Shown here: one piece after another, positions 10,700 through 21,690 of the stretch | Layout: every line of letters begins with the position of its first letter | Numbering within the stretch: position 1 is the stretch's first letter | NCBI RefSeq assembly: GCF_051622035.1 | Contig: NC_135361.1 | Coordinates: forward strand, 2,919,001-2,983,000 | Direction: 5' to 3' | DNA from: Arctopsyche grandis | Taxonomy: Eukaryota > Arthropoda > Insecta > Trichoptera > Hydropsychidae | DNA length: 64,000 bases | The notes under the pieces: model-generated | Database searches by the model: none | The model's input: the letters and a program-made list of their open reading frames with translations, nothing else | What the model was told of the DNA's origin: nothing | Made by a program: the position numbers and the translations under genes

Positions 10700-11690
10700 A
10701 ACACAAAAAAAAAAATGAGAAATCATCGCGAAAAAGAAGACGGGCGACGCGAGCACGTGTTACGCAAGAGCGTTGTTGGCAGCAGTGGCGTGCGAGAGTG
10801 GTGGTGGCGATGGCGGTGGTGGGGAGAGGAGGGAAGGGAAGGGACGGGACGGGCAGTGTCAGCGGGGCGGCCGCACAGTGAGGCTGCGCCGCCCGACGTG
10901 ATGGTGCTGCGGCGGCCAGGAGATGGACTGCACTAGCAAGAGCGCCACCGCGAGCGACTGCAGCGACAGAGACGACGCAGCGAACGCAACCGCAACCGCA
11001 CTCGCACCAGCGACCAAGAGCCCCGCCATTGCGACCTCCGCCCCCGCACCCACACCGGCACCCGCACCCGCACCCGCCACCTCGGTAAATACCACACCTA
11101 AAATAAACGCCGGCCGGCCGGCACGGCACGTGTTGCGCCATCTTACCTCACGCACGCGCCGCGCCTCGTGCATACGTCACGTCTAGCGCTGCGCCCCCGC
11201 TCCACCCCATCCCACCCCACCCCCCGCCGCGTCGACACGTGACCGCAGACAGTCTAGAGGGCGCTGTGCTCCCCGCACCCCGCTCCCGTCCCGCCATGTT
11301 GCCCGACTTTCAGCTGCTTTCCCCCCCCCCCTTCTCCGATCTACCCCACCCCACCCCCCTCTGTCGATCGTTGCGTCTCTTTCGCTCCCGCTTTTCGTCC
11401 CCGGCATGTCAACATCTCTCGCGATATGTTTCAACTGTGATCAATTATGTATTATTGTTTGACCCGATGTGATATTTTGCGCGTCATCCATTTTGACGTC
11501 TCCGCTTCGTTGTTCCCTCTCGCTCGTCTCTCCTCTCTCCTCCATCGCGGCGCGTCTTGCGTCTCGTTCTCGCCCGCTCGCCCTTCCCCACCCCGCCCCG
11601 CCCCGCTCGCCCGTGTCGAAGATCAAAGTGCGAACATAACCTAAAAGTGCGGATGTGCGGATCCACCATTTTATTTCAGTGTGTTTTTTC
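10700..11690 (+). promoter_or_regulatory. GC-rich island with the USP10 promoter, 5' UTR and start of intron 1
   Basis: Base composition changes sharply from AT-rich to GC- and CpG-rich at about 10700, where the LINE relic stops, and reverts after about 11650. The island holds the USP10 start codon (10923), its first exon and the first 600 bases of intron 1. It includes a CACGTGAC E-box near 11236, TTTTGACGTC near 11491 and several C-runs. No TATA box is obvious upstream of the ATG, consistent with a broad housekeeping promoter. The transcription start cannot be placed from sequence alone. Confidence 0.5.
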
Positions 11691-14600
11691 AATATGGCAA
11701 CACTGGCCTATATAATATTTTGTATGGGAAGAAATTTTCGCCTTGAACGTTTCTCGTTTCAATATGGTGGCGCGCGCGCGCGTCCCCAGTCTACATTTTT
11801 GAACGGGAATAAAATTTCATTCAAACGTGCACATTTTTTTCTCTCTCTCTGTGTCTCTCGCTAAATATAGCTTATCGTTTGTGATACTGCAATCTACATA
11901 CATACTTCTATGCATACGTATTACGTTTAGGTCATCTATAAATAACCGTTTTTCTTTACAATAAGCTGTTAACGATCTGCTCCCCCCCCCCCACCGCGTT
12001 TTCGTATGTACTTAAAGTGACTACACCTTAAATAGATTTTTCCAGAACACAATATTGTAACCTATTGATTCGACTCGTATGGAGATCGATTATCCACCAA
12101 TAAGGAGGCTTACGGAGTGGAGGTGGGGGTGATAAAATCAGTGTAGTGTTGACCGAGTTGTTTGTTGTTTTTCACTTGAATTATTCAAACGTTTGTATGA
12201 ATAAACCATAGGAGCTTAAAAATTCAAACGGATACTGCTTTAAATATATCCATCACTGTTCTGCACCTCTATAAGGTTATTTGCGAACCGATGCTAACAT
12301 ATGGTAAATTTTATAGAGTGTTATTTGACCTTTGCAGACCTCCACGCCTGTTCTGCGACAAAAGGTCCGCATACTTTTGTTCCCGACGACTATATACCAT
12401 CCATGGCAAAAGATTCGGCCCGACTATTGATCCGAAGACATTACATTATATAAAAAAAAAAAAAAAGTGTTGAATAGATAACACACATGTATAATTCTAT
12501 CATATTTCGAAAGCATTTGTAATTAACGCACTGCTGAAATAACAATGGCAATAATCATTTCAAATGATCAAATTGCACCGAAACTTTTATTGTGTTTTTT
12601 TTAGCTTTGTATATGTTTTTTGGATTATTATGATGTTCTTATTCAATTTAAAGAATTCAAAACTCAATAGAATCTGCACTTCATGGTTAACCTTTTGAGT
12701 GCTGACGTCATTTCTGTTGAAAGCTCACGTTAACCTTTCCACCGCGTACGACTACTATACATGTCCTAGCGAACATGCCCTAAGCGCGTGAGACACGCAT
12801 AGATGTCTTGGAAGTTCCAACCTGTACAAGAGCCGTCTATTGTGTTAAAATTTTATATCTTGGTTGAAAATATTACTATATGTACACTTTACCAAATTCA
12901 ATAGATGGCAGTAGTCAAAAAAAATTCAATATAGGCTAAAATAATTTATAAAATATTACAACCTATATTTATAGTCGAAAACGCGATAACAAAATCTGCA
13001 AAAAAAGCAGCCGCGTACAGGGTATGTTCGCTAAATTTGGTGACGCGGGCAAAGGGTTAAAGGTCAAGGAATTTACCCTTAAAGTCCTCAACATGAGTCT
13101 CCCGCCACGCTGAAAATTTCACTAATATTTCCAACTAGAATTATTTAGAAATCCAATAGAAAGCGGGTATAGAAATTGTTGCTAATCTAAACAAACCCCC
13201 AGATAACTACCGCAGAGGATTTCGAGTTTTGTAAAGTTGTATTTAAACTCTAATATATATATCTTGCAACAATATAAAATAAACAAAACAAGTCTATTAA
13301 TGAATGTATTCTTCCAAAACTAGTTCCATCTTCTTCATTGTTGCTATGTTGTTGTTGTTGTTATAAATGTAATGCTCACAAACTAAAATACTCTGCAGTT
13401 ACGGATTTCCATAGATTAATTTCTGCTATGGTTATCAGTTCAAAAATTCCGGTGTAAAACCAGTCTTTATAGACTCTTTACATACTCAAAAAACAACACA
13501 GTATTTTATCGACTTGTTGGCAAAACGCCGATCGGCGTTGGTCAGCATTCAAAGGGTTAAATTTGATTTGACTGGCTATTGAAATGAGTCGGTTAGATCT
13601 TTTGTCATGAACATACAACACTCAATCAAATCAAATTCCATGGAATTTCTGTCATAGAACCTTTTACAACCTTATCCTGATTAACTGCACAATCTGGCCC
13701 TCCATGATGAGCTTTTCCAAACTCATCATAGATTCATCGTCTGACTTTCGTCAAATCGTCCAGCTTTATTTCGAACTGTATATGCTACTTCTAGAATCCT
13801 CGCCCTTGTAGCATGACTTTAATTTGAAGTCGCATCTTCTGGACACTGTCGAGTGTCTCACATGATATATATATTATATTGCTATGAACTGTACACGGCT
13901 CACTTTTAGCCTCTCAATTAAAAGGTCAACAATTTCGTTACGAACATCTCATATACGTACATACATATATGGTTCATTCTCTTTTTTTCTTTCACCACTT
14001 CCTTGAGATTAGAAGTCATATTCTTCTTTTAGGGATTATTTAATGTTATATAATCAGGCTTTGGGATATGTTGTCATGAAATATTATTTAAAATAAATTC
14101 TTGATTTTATTTTCAAGCCTTGCATATGTGTATTTTTTCGTTTAAATATAATATACAAATGGCTTACAAATTAGAATATAAACACACGTGCATTTAAATT
14201 TCCAAACAAACTGAAACTTGGCTTTCAACGACGTCATAGTGGAACCACTTCAAGTCATCGCAATATCACAAACATTTATTTATCAACCAGTGGAAATTCT
14301 TCAATCCGAAAATAAACATCCATATTTTCGCCACATATGCAAAACACATACGCACACTACCAGTAATCAATTCATCAAACGTTATATAATTACCGCGAGT
14401 ACACTTGACCCTCGATTTACTCCGACGCTAGTCAACTTGCAACTCCGAACATTTGTAAATTTATATTGTCGGATTCAATCGACTGGCGTTCGTCGATAAA
14501 AAACTGATATGCATAACATTTGAAGCTTTGTTCCGATTCAAATCACCGGTTTATTTGTCTTGGATTAATCACATGCTATGATCGTACAATTTGTAATGTT

Positions 14601-17600
14601 ATTTATTTTTTTGTCCGACAATAGGAATATGGATTTCTTGATTTAACTGACATCGACGAAGAGGAGCGCAGCAGCTTGACTAGTGCTCTGTTTGCTTCGG
14701 CTCCCGCTCACGCACCTGCCGCATCCGAAAATTGGTCGTCTGGTGACAAAACAGACTCCCAAGTCACCTGGACCGACCCAAATTACGGTAATTGTGCACA
14801 ATGTGTGATGTACATTGTGATGCTCACTATTTGTTTTCTTTTTTAGAGCTATTCGCTATTCACAAGTATTTTATTATTATTATATTTGTATCTTACGTTT
14901 TTTTTTGTCAACGACTGTTAGATAACGTCGACACAATCTCATTTTAAAGTGTGCGGCATTTGAAAGGTGTATGTTTTATCTATTTCAGTTGTTAACGATG
15001 CGGTTAATATGACCACCATGTATGTGGTGCATTCGCATTCTGTCGGTAAATATATTTTTATAATAATGTATTTTGTGTGGGGTTTTTTTTATTATTATAC
15101 ATATCATAAAATACAATTTAACAATTAACAAAATTTATTCTATGCCCGTTTTTCTACCGACCGGATTTTCTTTTCTGGCGGTTCTTTTTATTCCGAATTT
15201 GGCACTGATGTGTGCGTGTGTTTATTTTTGCACTGATATTCTAAAATGCGTTCTGTTTACTTGGAATATTGATTTTAATTATCAAAAATTAAATATAGCT
15301 TTTGATGAATGTTAATATTGATAATGAACGTTGTTCTTTTGTACCTTTTTATTTGTGAATCATTTGTATATTTGCTTGGTTACTCATTATTTTTCAAATG
15401 AATTGACGATCTTTCATTGTCAAAGAATTTTTTTAATCGGTGACATTATTGTCGGTAATTCTCATCACTTTTAACTGCATAATGTTGTAAACTTGCCGTC
15501 TTGAGAATTATTTTCCATCTATATGAAGAGAATTTCAGCAGTATTAAATGATTTCCGGATTGTGTTTGCTGAATAAGTTTATTATTTGCATATTGATGAA
15601 TAAAAAATACTCTAAAACACAGTACAGTTTAAATTTTTGGTTTTACAGATACTGACTTAGGTGTCAATTTTGTCATGAAGTGCGATATCCTTATGTGAAT
15701 ATAAGGTTGACTCTTTGAGGTCATTTATCTATTAAATTCAATATTCATCTCTCCCTACACTCGATCTAACATGGCTAATTCAAACTAATTAGTTAATAAA
15801 CTTATTTTGAACATTGCTTTGTGCTAAAAATATCCATTGTGTATCATACATATATTAACCAGGTTCTATCGTTGAATAGACGATGAATCAATATCTTTCA
15901 ACATGCTGATTGCACTAATATTGTCAACCATTCGACTGCAATTGACTTATGCTTCTCAGTTTTAACTACCATATGTTTGGCACTCAGCTGGTAGAAAGAG
16001 ACAAATTTAAGTATGCATTTACCTTTAGATCTTATAAAATTTATAGAATGCACATTTCAACCATCAATCTTTTCAAAATCGAAATTCGCCACCTTCAAAA
16101 TCACACTATATTTTACGTTTCTAACAATTTTAACTATTGCTATAACACACTGCTTTTCCTTTGACATTGTCAATGTCTGTTTCAGTTTAAAGTATTTCGA
16201 ATCAAATTGAAATTAATTCTTGACTGAAATAGATATTAAGAAAAAATTTTGTACCTACAATAGTCATTGTGTGAAACAATATATGAGGCCGTTTTTTGTT
16301 TAACAGATTTATCATCGTGTTCGTCTGGAACACCAGGCCCTCCGACAACGTCGAGCAGCCTGGATAGTCTGACGACGACAGAACGCGAAATGGCACCACA
16401 CAGTCCCCAACGCAGTGCTCCGGCTCCGGCCGCTTCCAACCAGCCTGTGCCCCATCAACCGCCGCTCGCCTATACTCAACCGCCGCCACCTCTCTACAAC
16501 CCCGGACCCCCGGCCAACCACCACTGGACCACACCTCATTTACTCCCACCCAGCGTTTACGTCAGTCAAGTGACGGCCAACGTAAACGTACACGGTTACA
16601 TGGGCCAATACTATCAACCGCAATATGTCCCACACGTGCCGCAAGAGCCACGCGGAAGAGACGGCCGCGACCGAGGCAAGGGTCGGCGAGGCGGCGGAAT
16701 CAAACGAGTCCAATCCCCACCCCAGCCGTACATTTACTATCCCCATTATTATCAACCTCCTCAGACGGCGCAAGGTGCTCCGTTGTATCACGTACCCGTC
16801 TACCCTTCCATGGGCTATGTAGCTGCTGGTTATCCGTACATGCCTTATATGGATTACGGTATCATGGAGGATCCGAATCAGATCGAGAAAGGACCTGAAG
16901 AGTACCCCCCCGAAATGATGATAGAACAAGAGCATGTTCCGCATGAAATGTTCTATTCCCAGCATCCGGCTTGCTTACCCCCCTCGGCTGTGTACGATCC
17001 GAATCGTCCCCTCGACGGTGCATGCTCTTTGGAAGGCTATCCGACTTTCTACGCGATGCCACCTCCACCGGCACCGCAGGCACATCAGTACAACGTTCAC
17101 GCCAAGAGCTTCGTCAGACAGAGCGATCACAAAAGCTACATCAATCCACAGCCTGAATCGATCAAAGTACAAGACAATCACAACGCAGTCGACACGTTGC
17201 CCATGAAAGATCTTAAAATTGCACACAAACAAGGCGTCAGTGTTAAACAGCTGGATAGTAAGAACATAGCTCCGACCCAAAATACTTCGCAACCCTTAAT
17301 TAAAAACCCACCTCAAATCGGCTCCGATAAAGTAGTACCAAAACCTGCGACGGAAACTGTGAAAACGGCTTGGAACGCCAACAAACCAGACGTAGCCAAG
17401 ACGATACTCCCCGTCACCGTTTCCGCTCAAGTCGTCACAACAACACCCACCACCACAGCTACTGTTACGAAGAGCTCAGTACCCGTGCCAGCCAACACAC
17501 TCGTCCCGAGCGCCAAAGTGACCAAAACCAACGTACCACCGTTCACAAATAAGACCTTCGTCAAAACAGGCCCGCCCCAACAGCTAGCAGGGGTAATAAT

Positions 17601-20600
17601 GCCTCAACAAGGCCTGCCGAGTAAGGCTCCGTTCGCCAACAAGCACAAGAAAGAAACCGCCGAACTTAGCACGGAACCAGCGTCGGCAACCACACCGGCT
17701 CCGGAACCCAAATTAGTTAAACCAGCCCCAGTTGCCATCACGGTACACAATCAAACCACCGCACCGATAACGAACAAGGCGCCTTTCAGTCACGCTAGAA
17801 AACCATCTGTATCCTCCGTCGAAACCGTCACCACTCCGATCACACCAACTCCTCCCAAAGCGTCCGATTTTCCACCACCTCCCGCTCCACGCCGTTCGGT
17901 CGTCGATTCCAATCAGAGCGCCCCGGCTCCAGTTCCAGTTGTGACGACTCCATCTAGCAGCAGGACTTGGGCTAGTCTGTTCGTGCAGCCGGCTGCTCCT
18001 GCTTCACCACAAACCGACGATTCCGCGTCTGTCCAGACTGCGGGTGCTGCTAAAGCTTCGGCCACCATCAACCCAGCGTCTGTTCTAAAGCCAGTGGCCA
18101 AAGTGGGTCCGTTTGATGCTTCACTCTCGCAGGACAACTCCAACGATAAATCGGGTGAGAAGGCATCCACGAATCAGAAGCCGCTGAAGAAGGATGGATC
18201 CGAATCGGCAGATAGTTCTCAAAACTCTATGCCAGCTCATATCAACGATCCTCTCGCTTATGCCAGGGGGGGTGAGTTAATTTGATGATTGATATTGTAA
18301 AGCTGGTTGACACATTTTAAAATCACAAATGCATATATTATTTATATTTATCTAACCTTGGTTAGACCCGATATGCTGGTCAGATTTAATTCAATTAGAA
18401 GTCGATCGTTTTCTATATTGAGTTTGCCAATTTATCTTATTCAACTGTCGATTTCTCAGAAATTCTTCGACCTGTTTATGTAATGGCACTATGGTAAAAA
18501 TGAAATTTAAAATAAAAACGGAATATATACCTTGGAACAGCGTTTATCACCAACAGTATACTGATGTGTTTCCTGTTTTGACAGTTTGACCTTTGTGTGT
18601 GTGGCGGAGATTTAATGACTCGATTAATTTTGCACAAAGTGTTTTGAAATGTGTCTGCCAACTCATCGTCACTTAACAATTGACCAAAAAAATAACATCA
18701 TCGCTGTATTGATTTCAGAATTCTTGTCCGTTTATCAATTGAATCACCACACCGTCTCCCTGCAACCTCGTGGTCTTTGCAACCGATCCAACTACTGTTA
18801 CATCAACGCCATCCTGCAAGCTCTCATCGCATGTCCTCCATTCTACAACATGCTGAAAAGTCTGCCATCCACCTACTCCAAACGCGGAAAGTCCAGCACT
18901 CCGATTATCGATGCTATGTTAGTATACCTTTCGGTGATTGAATTTTTTTTTTTTGCTAGTTTTCGTTATTGATTTTATCTTTATTTTAGGGTGGAATTGT
19001 GTGGAGAGTTTGTACCGTTGCCGCCTGGAGCTAGAATCACTCGCCCAGAGCGTGCGGCCAGGAACGGTCCCACAGCAGCTGCCGGAGACTCTTCCGATAA
19101 TGCTGCCACTCCCGTCTCTCCGCCTGTCAATGTTGGTGCTCCCTTCGAACCCTCCACCGTTTTGCACATGCTACGCGATATGAACAATGGCGATAGTTTC
19201 CGCATCGAAGGTAGGCAGGAGGACGCAGAGGAGTTTCTTGGTTGCTTGTTAAACGCATTAAATGACGAAATGCTCGAGGTAAGTTCAAAAGTGTTTTCAA
19301 TGATAAAATTTTTTTTAAATTCATATTTTTTAACTGTACCGTATTAATTGCAGCTTATTAAATTATATGAACCTGATGATTCTAAGGATTCGCCAGTAGC
19401 TGTTAACGGAAACGACACCTGTCAAGATTCTGACGATGATGAGGAATGGAAGGTAAGATTTGCTTGTATTGATTTTTAAACTATTTTATATCCTCATATC
19501 TGTTGTAGTGGTGTCGGAAATGAAGAACTGCTCACCGTCCTCTGCCAAGCTTACGGCCGATCTCAGTCAGCTCACACTTGATCGGTCACCACATTGTAAA
19601 ACGTCCCCAGCTGCGTTTTCTTGATACGTTGCCCAGAACTATTAATTTTTTAAGAGTTTTTACATATTTATTCATGATTTCTAGTCCTTTCCACATTGTA
19701 TACCCAAGCAAACCGAAGAGTCTTTCCTCTATGTCCAGCTCTTATTGTTAGAATTACAATGTTTGTTCAGTCCACAATGTTCTCAATAGTCTTTTCCGAC
19801 ACCAATGATTCAATTCGTTTTCTTTCTCTCTTTGAGGATCTGTGTTTCTCTACCATGAATGCATACTGATAAGACTACAGATAGAACTGAGAGGATTTTT
19901 TTTAAGATTCTGCAGTAATTTCACATTGATCCTGCCAAGCAGGATATGGTCCATCTTTTCTTCTTTTAACCTCTTTGGTACTTTTCAAATACACCATCTT
20001 ATTACTCTTTTCATATCCAAGAGATTTGTTGAAACACGATTTTCAATAACCATAATTTGTTATCTCGGTATTTATTGACAGTCTACATCTGTTGCTTTCT
20101 TCGTCTACTCAATGTAGTAGTTACGATCTGATATTTGAATGAAAATTGTACATTCTGATTATGCTAAGCATGAAATTATTGTGTAACACTATCATTTAGA
20201 AACTAATCAATATTTCTATTCATAGGTGATGGGTCCGAAGAACAAAGGCTCTATAGAACGACGATGCTTGGCTGGACGTACTCCATTGAGTGACATCTTC
20301 AGAGGACAACTTCGTAGCAGGCTTCAAAGAGCTACTGACACTGCCATGTCTGACACCACTCACTGCGTTCAACCTTTCTTCACATTGCCACTAGACATTG
20401 AGGTGAAAACTTATACGATATATTCTATACACTTGTATGTGTTATGATATAAAATAAATATTCTATCGTATGTGTGTCCATGTATTGCAGCGTTCCAATT
20501 CCGTACGAGAAGCTTTAGAACGGGTCGCTCTTAAAGACAAGCTCGAAGGAGTGACATGTCCTTCTCGAGGGCGACCAGTCGAGGCTTGGCAACAGGTTCT

Positions 20601-21262
20601 CTTGGACCGATTGCCTGTCGTTCTTCTGCTGCATCTTAAATGCTTCCATTGTCGTCCTGAAGATGGCGCAACCGTCAAAATAGTCAAAAGTATCGACTAT
20701 CCCGTAGACCTGAAGATTGATCCGAGTTAGTGATTTATTAATTTTTTTTATTGTACAAACTTACACTGCTGTATTTACAATGATGCTATATTTTATTTTT
20801 CGTCACCATAATAAATAATGTTGATACTTAAATCTGAGTAATGAAATTTGATAGAGTGTGTAATGTTTTGTATATTTTTGAGTGTTTACTAATGATAATT
20901 TTGTTTGATGTTCCAGAAATTATCTCTCCCAAAATGAAGTATGGAATTAAACAAAGGTCGTACAAGTTGTTTGCCGTCGTTTATCATGAAGGATCCGAGG
21001 CTGAAAAGGGGCATTATTTGACTGATGCTTATCATGTTGGCTGCGGGGGTTGGTTACGGTATGACGATTCCATTGTGTCGTCCGTTACCGAACAACAGGT
21101 TGGTTTTTGCGTTACGTAGAAATAGTTGTGATTGGTTTGAACTTGTATTTATGTGTTTTATGCAATTTTAAGGTTTTACATCCGCGCTCGCCCAGGACAC
21201 CGTATCTGTTGTTGTACCGCAGACAAGACACCATGCAAATTCCTCGCCATCCTCAACCTTGA
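10923..21262 (+). CDS. USP10: USP10-type ubiquitin carboxyl-terminal hydrolase, 11 exons
   Basis: A cysteine protease that removes ubiquitin; family members act in the cytoplasm, with G3BP/Rasputin as a known partner. Exons: 10923-11084, 14625-14787, 14989-15045, 16307-18271, 18719-18917, 18990-19278, 19354-19452, 20226-20402, 20491-20725, 20917-21098, 21173-21262. All introns are GT-AG, phases agree, total 3618 nt (1205 residues). The Ala/Pro-rich exon 1 leads to EYGFLDLTDIDEEE, then a Pro-rich low-complexity half (residues ~128-782). TWASLF (about 17967) matches vertebrate USP10 SWASLF. The peptidase core starts near VSLQPRGLCNRSNYCYINA, with catalytic Cys809; His1148 lies in KGHYLTDAY and Asp1165 or Asp1166 in GWLRYDD. 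GRQEDAEE, FFTLPLDIE and LPVVLLLHLK are also typical. Human USP10 is about 800 residues; the excess is the large exon 4. All catalytic residues are present. The start is the only ATG giving an in-phase exon 1. Confidence 0.93.
11691..12686 (+). other. USP10 intron 1, proximal part
   Basis: Intronic sequence after the GC island. YY1-like ATGG motifs (CAATATGGCAACACTGG near 11691, CAATATGGTGGCGCG near 11760) and a C-run (about 11983) are the only notable points. I see no exon with flanking splice sites and no recognisable repeat family. Confidence 0.4.
12687..13560. mobile_element. Outer piggyBac-type MITE with TTAA target sites
   Basis: TTAA at 12687-12690 and at 13557-13560 flank inverted ends. 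The left end reads CCTTTTGAGTGCTGAC; the right end, reverse-complemented, reads CCCTTTGAATGCTGAC. TTAA target duplication and a CCCTTT-type terminus are piggyBac hallmarks. It lies in USP10 intron 1. A second element of the same superfamily (12730-13060) sits inside it. No transposase frame remains. Confidence 0.75.
12730..13060. mobile_element. Inner piggyBac-type MITE nested in the previous one
   Basis: It is flanked by TTAA at 12730-12733 and 13057-13060. The left end reads CCTTTCCACCGCGTACG, and the reverse-complemented right end reads CCCTTTGCCCGCGTCACC. A subterminal block is also inverted: TAGCGAACATGCCC near 12768 against TAGCGAACATACCC (reverse complement) near 13021. It is about 330 bp with no coding capacity. 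It inserted about 40 bp inside the outer element's left end, so it is the younger of the two. Confidence 0.75.
13561..14624 (+). other. USP10 intron 1, distal part
   Basis: AT-rich intron running to the TTGTCCGACAATAG acceptor before exon 2. The open frame at 14218-14499 has no domain and no conservation cue. I see nothing else. Confidence 0.4.
15046..16306 (+). other. USP10 intron 3, no other feature seen
   Basis: AT-rich intron of 1.26 kb between the 57-nt exon 3 and the large exon 4. It contains short open frames only, with no repeat family I recognise. Confidence 0.45.
18370..18445 (+). repeat. Fragment of a tRNA-derived SINE body in USP10 intron 4
   Basis: GCTGGTCAGA, then AAGTCGATCGTTTTCTAT and GAGTTTGCCAATTTATCT, parallel the body of the SINE at 46620-46995 (GCTGGTCAGACC, AAGTCGATCTTTTTCTAT, GAGTTTGCCAATTTTTCT) and of the copy at 30248-30600. 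The tRNA-like head is missing. Confidence 0.55.
19453..20225 (+). other. USP10 intron 7, no other feature seen
   Basis: Intron of 773 bp. It has no repeat that I recognise and no coding signature. Confidence 0.4.
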
Positions 21263-21690
21263 ATCAAGAATCATATTTAAAAAGAAAAGATTATCTTTCG
21301 ATAATTCTTAGGCCTCTCCACAGCAGACTGAATATCTCATAAATTTTCTAATTTTTTAATTGAAAAAAAATAACCGAAGCCATCCTCTAAATTTCGTCAG
21401 ATATGATATATCTATTTCTATAACGGTTTCTTGTATATTCAAAATTATTCCTTGTTTTCAAAAATGAGATGTAAATTTAAGTATATAATGTATAGAGAGT
21501 AAATATTGAAATTGTAAATAGTGTATAGGTTTAATATAATAAAATAGAACACAGTATTTTGTAAATAATAATGAGTGTTTGATTGACACATATAAAACTT
21601 AAAACTTTTAGAAAATCTGGAAATTCTCAAATGGAAGACTGAATCGGTAAAATAAATTGTGGTGTGATAATGAGTAGATATAATTGGTTT
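21263..21690 (+). other. Probable USP10 3' UTR
   Basis: AT-rich sequence follows the TGA at 21260-21262. The first AATAAA hexamers are near 21538 and 21651, either of which could direct cleavage. The real 3' end is not determined; many further hexamers occur downstream. Confidence 0.4.

Noticed and set aside
10314-11141. A 275-codon minus-strand protein
   Set aside because: Its N-terminal half is the antisense of the GC-rich USP10 first exon and promoter, and its C-terminal half is LINE RT; the join is fortuitous.
16267-16306. ATG at 16267 as the start of a separate 672-residue protein
   Set aside because: A splice acceptor at 16306 continues the phase from the upstream USP10 exon, and the following sequence is USP10 exon 4; the 13 codons before it are intron.
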